The position numbers and the translations under genes are program-made. This document shows, piece after piece, positions 1-6,599 of a stretch of DNA of 38,181 bases. Where the stretch lies: the NCBI GenBank assembly GCA_966211335.1, contig CBIHNF010000006.1:1-38181 (forward strand). Reading direction: 5' to 3'. The first letter of the stretch is position 1. The number at the start of each line of letters is the position of its first letter. Source of the stretch: JAPWJZ01 sp966211335 (lineage in GTDB: Bacteria; Pseudomonadota; Alphaproteobacteria; Micavibrionales; UBA2020). Under the pieces are notes generated by a model. It was not told the origin of the DNA. It searched no databases and worked only from the letters and a program-made list of their open reading frames with translations.

Positions 1-50
1 AAAATGGTGCTGCCGAGTGGGATTGAACCGCCGACCTCCCCCTTACCAAG
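1..50 (-). repeat. attL: 50-bp direct repeat, displaced 3' part of tRNA-Thr(GGT)
   Basis: These 50 bases recur exactly at 38132-38181. Read on the minus strand they give an anticodon loop containing TTGGTAA, a GGGGG stem strand, variable loop AGGTC, a T arm with loop TTCAATC, the acceptor strand CGGCAGC and ACCA. This is the 3' portion of a tRNA-Thr with anticodon GGT. The bases that follow on the tRNA's 5' side (51 onward) do not continue a tRNA, so this copy is the displaced end and the tRNA is restored at the other end. Integration of tyrosine-recombinase phages into tRNA 3' ends is well established. The repeat may extend left of the window. Confidence 0.95.
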
Positions 51-215
51 ACCACGATATACATGTAAGTGGTTGATTTATATAAGCCGCATTGTTAATT
101 CTTTTGCTAGAATACGAGAACAAAGGCAGAAAACAGACCCCCTCGTGTTCAGGTGAACACTGGACAGCCATTGCCGAATCGCCTTAGTGTTTCACATGGA
201 ACAAAAGGCGAACAC
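51..215. promoter_or_regulatory. left attachment flank with clustered GAACAC motifs
   Basis: This non-coding stretch lies between attL and the first gene. It contains a palindrome GTGTTCAGGTGAACAC at 145-160, an imperfect one TGTTTCACATGGAACA at 188-203, and another CGAACAC at 209-215. A closely related palindrome lies beside attR. In the circular phage all of these would surround the attP core, so they are candidate integrase arm-type or excisionase sites. No convincing promoter was found for the gene at 216. Confidence 0.4.
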
Positions 216-416
216 ATGACCAATTTCTTTTCCAAGCAAGACCCGAGAATTGTGTCCGACAAGGCCGCGAGATACAGGGCTGTAAACTATGTGCGGGAAT
301 GGCTTACCGGAAGGCCGTATCTGGACAAGCAGCTTGTCGCTGCGCTCCATCACCTGATACCGGAATTAAAGCCGGGTCAGGTTGACGAGTTCGAGCATCA
401 TCGGGATTTTGACTGA
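216..416 (+). CDS. hypothetical protein, 66 aa, at the left prophage end
   Basis: I do not recognise this protein. It is a small charged sequence starting MTNFFSKQDPRIVSDK and ending in acidic and histidine residues, with no membrane segment. The ATG at 216 is preferred over an in-frame upstream codon at 153 because AAAAGGCG lies a suitable distance before it and the upstream codon falls inside the palindrome at 145-160. It is the only rightward gene in the left 25 kb and faces the end of the lysis genes tail to tail, with four bases between them. This position, next to the attachment site and outside the late transcript, is where cargo genes expressed in the lysogen are often found. Function unknown. 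Confidence 0.5.
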   Translation: MTNFFSKQDPRIVSDKAARYRAVNYVREWLTGRPYLDKQLVAALHHLIPELKPGQVDEFEHHRDFD

Positions 417-420
417 GAGA

Positions 421-627
421 TCACGCACCCACATAAAGCAGCGCCACCGGCTTATCCGCCGCATTGTCCTGCAGCACCTTCGGCTTGATGCCCATGTCCA
501 CCTCGCAGCCCCAGCAGAAATCCCGCAAGGCCTGATCGTAAATGCAGTACATCGGCTCGCAGCAGCATTTGCAATGCGCCAGCATGCGCACGTTCAGGTC
601 GGCGGTGATGCCATAGGGCAGCTTCAC
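421..627 (-). CDS. Cys-rich small protein, last gene of the leftward block
   Basis: Small protein of 68 residues with a Cys-rich centre (HCKCCCEPMYC, then CWGC about 15 residues later). The spacing would suit a small zinc-binding knuckle. I do not recognise a family. The start chosen is GTG at 627: it overlaps the stop of the preceding spanin-like gene as GTGA and is preceded by GGAGG eight bases upstream. An ATG at 642 is the alternative. It is the promoter-distal end of the late transcript, after the lysis genes. A role in lysis or morphogenesis is only a guess from position. Confidence 0.6.
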   Translation of the reverse strand: MKLPYGITADLNVRMLAHCKCCCEPMYCIYDQALRDFCWGCEVDMGIKPKVLQDNAADKPVALLYVGA

Positions 628-830
628 TGCATCGCCTCCCATGTCTCGTTATGGGTCAAAATCTGCTTTTTGGTGTCGGTCGTCATGCAGCCCAGCTCCG
701 CCCGTGAAATCAGGATGGGCTTCACCCATGTGCAGACAGGAACAGGCTTAGTCGCGCAGCCATTTAGCGCGCAGCTGACGGTCAAGGTCCACATCAGGCA
801 GGCGCATAACCTTAATTTCGATGTTCGCAT
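624..830 (-). CDS. Rz1-like outer-membrane spanin lipoprotein
   Basis: Short lipoprotein of 68 residues. The N-terminus has a basic n-region (MRTSKLR), a hydrophobic core and a lipobox-like LNGC with the lipidated Cys at about residue 25. The rest is a short periplasmic tail containing KKQILTHNETWE. The gene starts inside the preceding inner-membrane spanin candidate (748-1020) in another frame, the classical embedded or overlapping Rz/Rz1 layout. Rz1 proteins join with Rz to fuse the inner and outer membranes in the last step of lysis of Gram-negative hosts. AGGGGGAG seven bases before the ATG supports the start. The call rests on layout, size and lipobox rather than strong sequence identity. 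Confidence 0.7.
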   Translation of the reverse strand: MRTSKLRLCACLMWTLTVSCALNGCATKPVPVCTWVKPILISRAELGCMTTDTKKQILTHNETWEAMQ

Positions 831-1020
831 GTGTCGTCTCCCCCTTCACAATGGCAGCAGTCTTGTCGGTTTCGCAGGCGAGTGCTGCGGCGGCGTGGCC
901 TTTGTCGTAGCAGGTGATGCCGAGACACATCAGCGCGGCGAGGCCTGCCAGGCTGAGAAGGGCGGCTTTGATGATGCTGGCCTTTTTGGCGGCGAACCAC
1001 GTGGCGATTGCTGTGAACAT
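748..1020 (-). CDS. Rz-like inner-membrane spanin (i-spanin)
   Basis: Ninety residues, with one transmembrane segment at about residues 17-36 near the N-terminus and a short charged periplasmic part. This is the N-in, C-out arrangement expected of an inner-membrane spanin. It lies just after the endolysin gene, and its 3' 83 bases overlap the Rz1-like lipoprotein gene in a different frame. The periplasmic domain is shorter than in lambda Rz. GAGAGGG lies immediately upstream of the ATG. Together with the endolysin and the holin-like protein it completes a lysis cassette. The family assignment is inferred from context. Confidence 0.65.
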   Translation of the reverse strand: MFTAIATWFAAKKASIIKAALLSLAGLAALMCLGITCYDKGHAAAALACETDKTAAIVKGETTHANIEIKVMRLPDVDLDRQLRAKWLRD

Positions 1021-1029
1021 TGTTCCCTC

Positions 1030-1548
1030 TCATACGAGTTTCAGGCAGGCGGCTTTCAGGCGCTGCAGACGCGCTCCCCAGCCGCCACCAAAGATGCCCC
1101 ATGTGGGCAAGTGCTGCAGGAAGGCAAGGCGGTTTTCAACGGCGTCCAGCACGACGTCCTTGACGCTGCAGGCAGCCGCGGCCGCGATCGTTGCGGGGCC
1201 AATAACGCCGTCCGCGGTAATGTGCAGGGCCGTTTGCAGGAATATCGCGGCGCGGTGGTTGCCTGTCAGGGTCGCGCTGTCCAGCATGAATTGCGCCAAG
1301 GCCGCCGGCAGGTGGTCACATTTCGAAATCAGCCAGTAATTGGCACGGTAAATGTCTGCGGCTTCCGCGCGCGTCAGGTTGCGCACATCTTCCACCGTCA
1401 CCGATTTCTTGCGCCAGTTGGATAACGTCGCCTGCGTAATGCCCATGTTGGTGGCGCCGCCGGGGTCTTTCGGGTTGTGGACGAAACCGGCTTCTTCCGC
1501 CAGAACAAAAGCAAGGCACGTATCAAAATCAGCGGGGGTTCCTGACAT
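1030..1548 (-). CDS. endolysin, GH108-type muramidase with peptidoglycan-binding domain
   Basis: A 172-residue lysozyme. The N-terminal part carries the glycosyl hydrolase 108 signature: an acidic motif EEAGF (Glu at about 19 is the expected catalytic residue) followed by NPKDPGGATNMGIT. The second half, from about residue 95, contains DGVIGPATI, the motif of the small peptidoglycan-binding domain usual in this family. The enzyme cleaves the glycan backbone of peptidoglycan to release progeny. I see no signal peptide, so export would need a holin. AAGGA lies eight bases before the ATG. It sits between the holin-like and spanin genes, and its start overlaps the preceding 60-residue gene by 20 bases. 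Confidence 0.93.
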   Translation of the reverse strand: MSGTPADFDTCLAFVLAEEAGFVHNPKDPGGATNMGITQATLSNWRKKSVTVEDVRNLTRAEAADIYRANYWLISKCDHLPAALAQFMLDSATLTGNHRAAIFLQTALHITADGVIGPATIAAAAACSVKDVVLDAVENRLAFLQHLPTWGIFGGGWGARLQRLKAACLKLV

Positions 1549-1711
1549 GGTGCAAATCCTTCACGGCGTCAAACTTTTTATAGGGCGATTGCCCGCCGCA
1601 GGCTTTGGCCAGCCTGTCATGCGCGGCGCGGTTGGCGAGAATGACGCAGCTTAAGCGCTGTTCGCACGGGAAGAAAAGACGGCGCAGTTTTGCCTTGATG
1701 CTACCGATCAT
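1529..1711 (-). CDS. hypothetical protein, 60 aa, in lysis cassette
   Basis: Unrecognised 60-residue basic protein (pI clearly high, KAKLRRLFF near the start) with two Cys in the first 25 residues and no clear membrane segment. The frame is supported by translational overlap on both sides: its start lies inside the end of the holin-like gene and its stop lies inside the start of the endolysin gene. Small proteins of this kind are often found between holin and endolysin genes, but no function can be read from the sequence. Confidence 0.55.
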   Translation of the reverse strand: MIGSIKAKLRRLFFPCEQRLSCVILANRAAHDRLAKACGGQSPYKKFDAVKDLHHVRNPR

Positions 1712-1916
1712 TGGAATTCTCTATCTTGTTGGCAAGGTTGTTCAGGGCGGCCGTGTTGTCGACCAGCGCCTTGACGAAGTTATCCGCCATGTATTGCGTC
1801 CGGTCGTACAGGATGCGCACCGCCTTGATGAGGAAATAGACAATCACCACGAACATGCCAAAGGCGAGGCCTTGGTCGGCAAGCTTCTGGGTTGCTGCGG
1901 CGATGACGCTGTCCAT
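1701..1916 (-). CDS. holin-like small membrane protein
   Basis: Seventy-one residues with a single hydrophobic helix at about 17-35 (LAFGMFVVIVYFLIKAV), followed by a long polar helix that could form a coiled coil. Single-helix proteins with a cytoplasmic coiled tail immediately before an endolysin gene are commonly holin or holin-associated. The start codon overlaps the stop of the preceding gene by one base. I cannot tell a holin from an antiholin or another small phage membrane protein by sequence alone. Confidence 0.6.
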   Translation of the reverse strand: MDSVIAAATQKLADQGLAFGMFVVIVYFLIKAVRILYDRTQYMADNFVKALVDNTAALNNLANKIENSNDR

Positions 1917-2125
1917 TAGGCGTGGGTATCCTCAGCCTCGGTTTCTTTCGGCGCTGAAATAACGCCCGTCGCTGGGTCGAACACCCAGCCGATTTGCGCG
2001 GCTTCATCTTCCACCGCGAGGAATTCTGCAGGCGGCTCCCAGCCAACGACAATGCGGTTGACGACCACATTTGTGACCGGGTCGACGAGAACAACGATGG
2101 ACTTCGGATGCGAATATAATTTCAT
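1916..2125 (-). CDS. hypothetical protein downstream of tail fibre
   Basis: A 69-residue acidic protein, beginning MKLYSHPKSIVVLVDPVTN and rich in Val and Asp, with an acidic tail. Its position directly after the tail-fibre gene is where fibre-assembly chaperones or small fibre-associated proteins are found, but the sequence shows no motif that I recognise. It is separated by ten bases from the fibre gene, and its stop overlaps the holin-like start by one base. Confidence 0.55.
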   Translation of the reverse strand: MKLYSHPKSIVVLVDPVTNVVVNRIVVGWEPPAEFLAVEDEAAQIGWVFDPATGVISAPKETEAEDTHA

Positions 2126-2135
2126 GATTTTTCCC

Positions 2136-4103
2136 TTACCAGACTGTTACTTGGCAGTATCCCGCGCCACCTGCGCCGGAGCCTTGCGCCGTGGTACGTG
2201 AACCACCACCGCCACCACCTTTAGCTGAACCTGCCACGCCGGGAAGAGTGGTTGTACCACCTGCGCCACCGTTACCGCCTGATAGCGAAGTTCCACCAGC
2301 GGATGGAGAAGCCGTACCCGCGCCACCGCCACCAGCCCCGCCATACTGCGAGTCACCCCCGATGGCTGATACGGATGCCGCGCCACCGGAGCCGCCTCCA
2401 CCGCCATAAACTGAATATCCACCTTTACCAGCGGTGCTTGAACCCGTACCGCCCCCGCCGCCAAAACCTGCTGCGTCATTCCCTGCGCCAGTATTTACGC
2501 CAACGCCGCCAACAGGTCCTCCGCCAGTTCCGCCCGTACCAGTAGCACCAGTTCCTCCAATTGAGTTAATTCCCGCACCACCACCGCCGCCCCCGCCGCT
2601 CAAGCCCTTTGCCCCGCCGTAGCCAGTGAGCCATGCTCCGAAGGTCGTGTTGCCTCCGTCGTTGCCGTTAATAGCTGTAGTGACAGCAGCGCCACCTGCG
2701 CCAATGGTTACAGTTTCGGTTGCGCTCAAGGATGAAAGGAGGATGAAACGCTGGTTATAAGAACCACCGCCGCCGCCACCGCCTGTCGTGCCCCCACCGC
2801 CAGAACCACCTGCACCCCAGACTTCAATCAGGGCAACAGTGCCAGAGCCGGGCTTTGTCCAAGTACCGGATGCGGGGAAGGTTTGTTGGGTTGCGGAACC
2901 AGTGGGAGGCGCTCCCCATGTTCCATCGCCGCGCCAATAGGTAGAACTGGAAGCGCTCGTTCCGCTGTTAAAGTTGGTGACGGGGATATTACCCACAAGG
3001 TCACTGGCCGCCCGCACTTTGGCGGGGTTCAGAAGTTCCCAGCGCGTATTGGCAAGGTTGTATTCAAACTGCATGACATAGCCAATCTGGCCAGTATCAC
3101 CGTTGACAAGGGCAAGGCCGCCGCGCGCGGTGATGGTTTTGGCAGAGAGAATATCGGGAGCGAAGGTCGGCGTTGTTGTCGAGTTGGGGCCTGCGGTGTT
3201 AACCACCATGCAGAACATTTTATCTGTCAGGGTCAGATCGGGCGTGAAGTCGGCTGTAATCGCGTTGGCAGTACCGCCAGCATTGGCGATGGCCAGAGCC
3301 GCTGCAGCACCGCCCGCACCCATCGCGCCGTTAACGACGATCACCCAGTCGGAGAAGGTGCCAGCGCCGCCCGCCGTTGTGACGTTGACGGAAAGCGACG
3401 TGCCGGAATAGGTGGCAAGACCATCCATGAAGTTCGCGTTATTGGCGGCGGAATAAACCCGCACGTTCTGGCCGTTGAACAGCTTGGAAGCCTGCGTGGT
3501 GAAAGCCTTTGTGCCGGTGGCAATCGTCACCGACGTGGTGGACGTGCCAGCAAACTGCGCGGCAGAAGCGGCAGCTGCCGCAGCATTGGCGGCGGCGTTG
3601 GCAATATCGGTGACGGTCGGGCCGTTGATAATGTTCTGGCCGGTTGCATCATAAACCAGCGCGGTGTTTGCAGCCGGGTCCGCAAGCGTCGGCTTGGTAG
3701 CGGAAGATGAAACCTGCAGGCTAATGCCGCGGTTAGCCTGTTCCTGAAGCTGCTGCACCATCATGGTCAACGCATCAAGACGCGTTTCCATCGATGCCGA
3801 GGGGAAGACGCCAGAAGCGGGAAGTGACAGATTTTGCGTTTGGGCAATATTCCGCGAAATGGTGATCTTTTGCCCGACCGTCGGAACACCGGAAGTAATC
3901 GTGATGCTGCCACCTGCAGGGTTGCCAGCACCCGTCACGCTGTAATCCGTGGTCAAAATCAGCGTTGTTTCAGTTCCGTCCACATTGCGGCGGGTGACAA
4001 GCAGGTCAGCGTTTGCCAGAAAATAGAACGGCACGGTAAAGGTAACGGTTACACCGTCGCCGCTGTAGGGCCCGCCTTTGCTTGTGGAAGAAGAAACTGT
4101 CAT
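2136..4103 (-). CDS. tail fibre: T7-type N-terminal attachment domain and glycine-rich tip
   Basis: A 655-residue fibre. Residues 1-130 match the podoviral fibre attachment domain (SKGGPYSGDGVTVTFTVPF, then VTGAGNPAGG and a long helix around LDALTMMVQQLQEQ), which in T7 gp17 joins the fibre to the tail. An Ala-rich helix follows, then a middle region. The last 240 or so residues are extremely Gly-rich, with blocks of GGGGGGG alternating with short polar or aromatic loops and a final CQVTVW. Such Gly-rich tips resemble the polyglycine-II adhesins known from phage host-recognition proteins, so this is the likely receptor-binding region. AGGAG precedes the ATG, and a conserved late-promoter-like element lies just upstream. 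Confidence 0.88.
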   Translation of the reverse strand: MTVSSSTSKGGPYSGDGVTVTFTVPFYFLANADLLVTRRNVDGTETTLILTTDYSVTGAGNPAGGSITITSGVPTVGQKITISRNIAQTQNLSLPASGVFPSASMETRLDALTMMVQQLQEQANRGISLQVSSSATKPTLADPAANTALVYDATGQNIINGPTVTDIANAAANAAAAAASAAQFAGTSTTSVTIATGTKAFTTQASKLFNGQNVRVYSAANNANFMDGLATYSGTSLSVNVTTAGGAGTFSDWVIVVNGAMGAGGAAAALAIANAGGTANAITADFTPDLTLTDKMFCMVVNTAGPNSTTTPTFAPDILSAKTITARGGLALVNGDTGQIGYVMQFEYNLANTRWELLNPAKVRAASDLVGNIPVTNFNSGTSASSSTYWRGDGTWGAPPTGSATQQTFPASGTWTKPGSGTVALIEVWGAGGSGGGGTTGGGGGGGSYNQRFILLSSLSATETVTIGAGGAAVTTAINGNDGGNTTFGAWLTGYGGAKGLSGGGGGGGAGINSIGGTGATGTGGTGGGPVGGVGVNTGAGNDAAGFGGGGGTGSSTAGKGGYSVYGGGGGSGGAASVSAIGGDSQYGGAGGGGAGTASPSAGGTSLSGGNGGAGGTTTLPGVAGSAKGGGGGGSRTTAQGSGAGGAGYCQVTVW

Positions 4104-4116
4104 GCGCTGCTCCTAA

Positions 4117-4152
4117 AATTCATGGTTGCATGGTTTAAATCGAACGCAAGGG
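4117..4152 (-). promoter_or_regulatory. repeated late element, copy C (upstream of tail fibre)
   Basis: On the minus strand this reads CCCTTGCGTTCG, then an AT-rich stretch and CATGCAACCATGAATTTT. The first 12 bases are identical to copies at 17016-17027 and 20532-20543, and the distal part matches the capsid copy well. It lies between the stop of the 812-residue ejection protein and the fibre gene. A start site here would give the fibre and lysis genes their own transcript. TTGCGT could serve as a -35 box, but the -10 is unclear, so the sigma factor or activator is not defined. Confidence 0.55.
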
Positions 4153-4160
4153 AACGGGGC

Positions 4161-6599
4161 TTAACCGCCCGCCGGCCGCCACCAATAGTCCTGCCCGTAT
4201 TCCTTGTGCATTTTCTGCTCGATGCGGCGCATGCGGTTGTCAAAATTGGGGTCGACGGCCCGTTGCGCGTGGTCCAGCACCAGCCGTTCAATCAGCAGGC
4301 GGGTGTACCAGAGCTTGATCATGGGGATATTGCGGCTTGCCAGCTGGAACACATCGGCCATAAATTTCGGGTCTTCGCCATTGTCCAGCGTCCGGTCAAA
4401 GTTGCCCTTCAGAACGCGCGCCGCATCGTCGGCAAAGCCGATGACGGGGCCTTCCATGGTGGCCAGCAGGCCGTTGCCGAAGCGGGAATAGTCGGAAAAC
4501 AGGAAATCCCCGAAGATGCCGAAGCCGCCGCCCTGCGCCGCTGCGGACGCCCAGAAACGTCCCTCCGTCATGCTGCGCGGGGTTTTGCCCTGCAATACCT
4601 GCCGCGCCTGCATGGAGGCTGCACCCAGCACCGTGGTTCCGATAATCAGCGGGGCGATCATGGACAGGCGGTCAACACCGCGCGCGGTCGCCGCATGCTG
4701 CAGCGCGGGCATCAGGTGATTTAAAATCACTGTGATGCCGTAGGACTTGAACATCGTCAGGCTTGACCAGAAGGCGCGGTTTGCTGTGCCGGGGCGGGCA
4801 TCGCCAAAGGCTGCGCCGGAGGTAATGGCGCGGGTAATCAGCCGCGGCTCGTTCGATGCGTCCTGCGCCATGTTGGCCAGCCACATTTCATATTTGGTCG
4901 CGGTTTCGTGGTGGCCGGCCAGCGCCACGTCTTCCGGCCTTAAGAAATCGGCCCCGTCATGGTCATGCGGCACGGCGGCCATAATCTCGGAAAATTCCTT
5001 CTCCCCCATATCCCAGCGTTTGAAGGCATCCTTCATGGCGGGCGGCACTTCCGCCCAGGTCATATTGCCCGCCTTGGCTTCGGCCATGAAACCCATGCTT
5101 TCCATCACCGGCGCCTGCTGGATGACGTCCGTCATGGTGGACAGGCCGGAGGCGCGGTTGGTAAAGCCTGCCATCCAGCCCAGAATGCCGTGACCGCCGG
5201 CATCATCGAGGAAGCGGGCATGCGCGAAACTGTTGCCGGAGGCGACGGAAGACACCATGGCCGTGCGGCGGGCAATGCGGCGGTCGGCCTCGTTCAATGG
5301 ATTGAGCAGGGAGAAATAGCGCCCCATGGTGCTGGTCGCAGAAAGGCCGTTCAGCCGTGCGGCATAGGAGGCGAAGAAGCTGTCGGACAGTGCCGATACA
5401 GGCGCAAAGCCAAGGTAGGACGCCCGCATGTTGTCCTGCAGGCCGCGCAGGGCACGGTACCAGAGCGGCAGTTCGCCGTTGTAGCTGTTGCGGCCGGCAA
5501 CCGTGTCGAACATGCCGTCGAGCAGCTGGATGCCTTGCGGCGTTGCGCCATCGCCGCGCACCTTCATGGAAATGCGGTCCATCATCGCGCCGGGGTTGGG
5601 GCCCATGGCCTGCATAATGGCAATGTCGCGGGTCATGCCGCCGATATGGTGCAGGGCCGCGTTGAAGAGGCCGCTGTCACCATGGCCGAATTTGCGGTTA
5701 TAGGTGATGAAGCTGTCGGCATCCTTGAAATGCAGGAAGCGGCTGGTTGAGCGTTTCAGCGCCATGCCGCCGCCCTTGCCGAAATTAACCTTGCCATCGA
5801 CCGCGCGGGCTGCGCCTTCATCAAGGCCATTGGTTGAAATGCCGGAATAGGCCTCGCGCAATGCGCCTTCCAGCTTAGCGTCCGTCAGGGGCAGCGCCGT
5901 TGCGGGGTCGACCATCTTGTCGCGGTCAAGCAGCGGCAGAATGAATTCCCGCCAGCCGTCGAAGCCTGCACGGCGAACCAGTCCTGTGTCATGCACCTGC
6001 GGGAAATAATTCTCGATCTTGCCGAGGATGCCGCCTTCCGCGCTGTACTGGCGGTGCAGGCTGTCGAAGACCTCGCGGAATGCTGCGCCGTCGTTCATGG
6101 CAGAGGCGCTTTCAACCTTTTCGCCCAGCATGGCGCGCACAACGTCGATGAAGCCTGCGGCATCCTGCTTTAGCCCGGCCGCTTTGCTGCGGTATTTTTC
6201 CACCTGTTCGGCCACGGCAATGGTGGCGCGGCGTTCAATCGCCCGCTGGCGGGTGTAAACGTCTTCCAGCAGCATGCGGGATGCCGCCGTCTTGCTGTTG
6301 CTGCCAAACAGGAAAGCCCCTGCCCCGGCCCTGCCCTTTTGCGCATCGAGCGCTGCGGCCGCACCGTCAATCTTCTTCTGTACCCTATCCCATGCCAGCG
6401 CATCGCGGATGACGTTTTCCGACTTCTTGCGCATCACGTCCATGGTGACGGAAACCAGTTTTTCCGCAGCTGCCGCCGCCGCTGTTTCATCGCCAAGGGT
6501 GCCGGTGTAAGTGTTTTTCAGGTCTTGAAATTCCTGAACCAGCTTTTCCTTCTGCCCCTTGGTCAGGCCGGAGGCATTGATGCAATCAATAAAGCTCAT
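4161..6599 (-). CDS. large internal virion (ejection) protein, 812 aa
   Basis: An 812-residue protein, the last of three big genes between the tail and fibre genes, where podoviruses encode the proteins ejected with the DNA. The N-terminal third is helical and rich in Ala, Glu and Lys. At about residues 195-215 there is ENYFPQVHD, a motif recurrent in large podoviral internal and polyvalent proteins, followed by LLDRDKM and further helical segments. The C-terminal half has hydrophobic stretches (for example LSMIAPLIIGTTVLGAA) that could enter the host membrane, as T7 gp16 is thought to do. No enzyme motif is evident. The start overlaps the stop of the previous gene by four bases. The assignment is from position, size and motif style. 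Confidence 0.72.
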   Translation of the reverse strand: MSFIDCINASGLTKGQKEKLVQEFQDLKNTYTGTLGDETAAAAAAEKLVSVTMDVMRKKSENVIRDALAWDRVQKKIDGAAAALDAQKGRAGAGAFLFGSNSKTAASRMLLEDVYTRQRAIERRATIAVAEQVEKYRSKAAGLKQDAAGFIDVVRAMLGEKVESASAMNDGAAFREVFDSLHRQYSAEGGILGKIENYFPQVHDTGLVRRAGFDGWREFILPLLDRDKMVDPATALPLTDAKLEGALREAYSGISTNGLDEGAARAVDGKVNFGKGGGMALKRSTSRFLHFKDADSFITYNRKFGHGDSGLFNAALHHIGGMTRDIAIMQAMGPNPGAMMDRISMKVRGDGATPQGIQLLDGMFDTVAGRNSYNGELPLWYRALRGLQDNMRASYLGFAPVSALSDSFFASYAARLNGLSATSTMGRYFSLLNPLNEADRRIARRTAMVSSVASGNSFAHARFLDDAGGHGILGWMAGFTNRASGLSTMTDVIQQAPVMESMGFMAEAKAGNMTWAEVPPAMKDAFKRWDMGEKEFSEIMAAVPHDHDGADFLRPEDVALAGHHETATKYEMWLANMAQDASNEPRLITRAITSGAAFGDARPGTANRAFWSSLTMFKSYGITVILNHLMPALQHAATARGVDRLSMIAPLIIGTTVLGAASMQARQVLQGKTPRSMTEGRFWASAAAQGGGFGIFGDFLFSDYSRFGNGLLATMEGPVIGFADDAARVLKGNFDRTLDNGEDPKFMADVFQLASRNIPMIKLWYTRLLIERLVLDHAQRAVDPNFDNRMRRIEQKMHKEYGQDYWWRPAGG

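Noticed and set aside
382..1425. Plus-strand open frame of 347 codons
   Set aside because: It is antisense to the Cys-rich, spanin and endolysin genes, which have strong motifs and coupled starts.
2191..2622. Plus-strand proline-rich open frames
   Set aside because: They are the antisense of the Gly-rich fibre tip (GGN read backwards gives proline codons) and have no ribosome sites.
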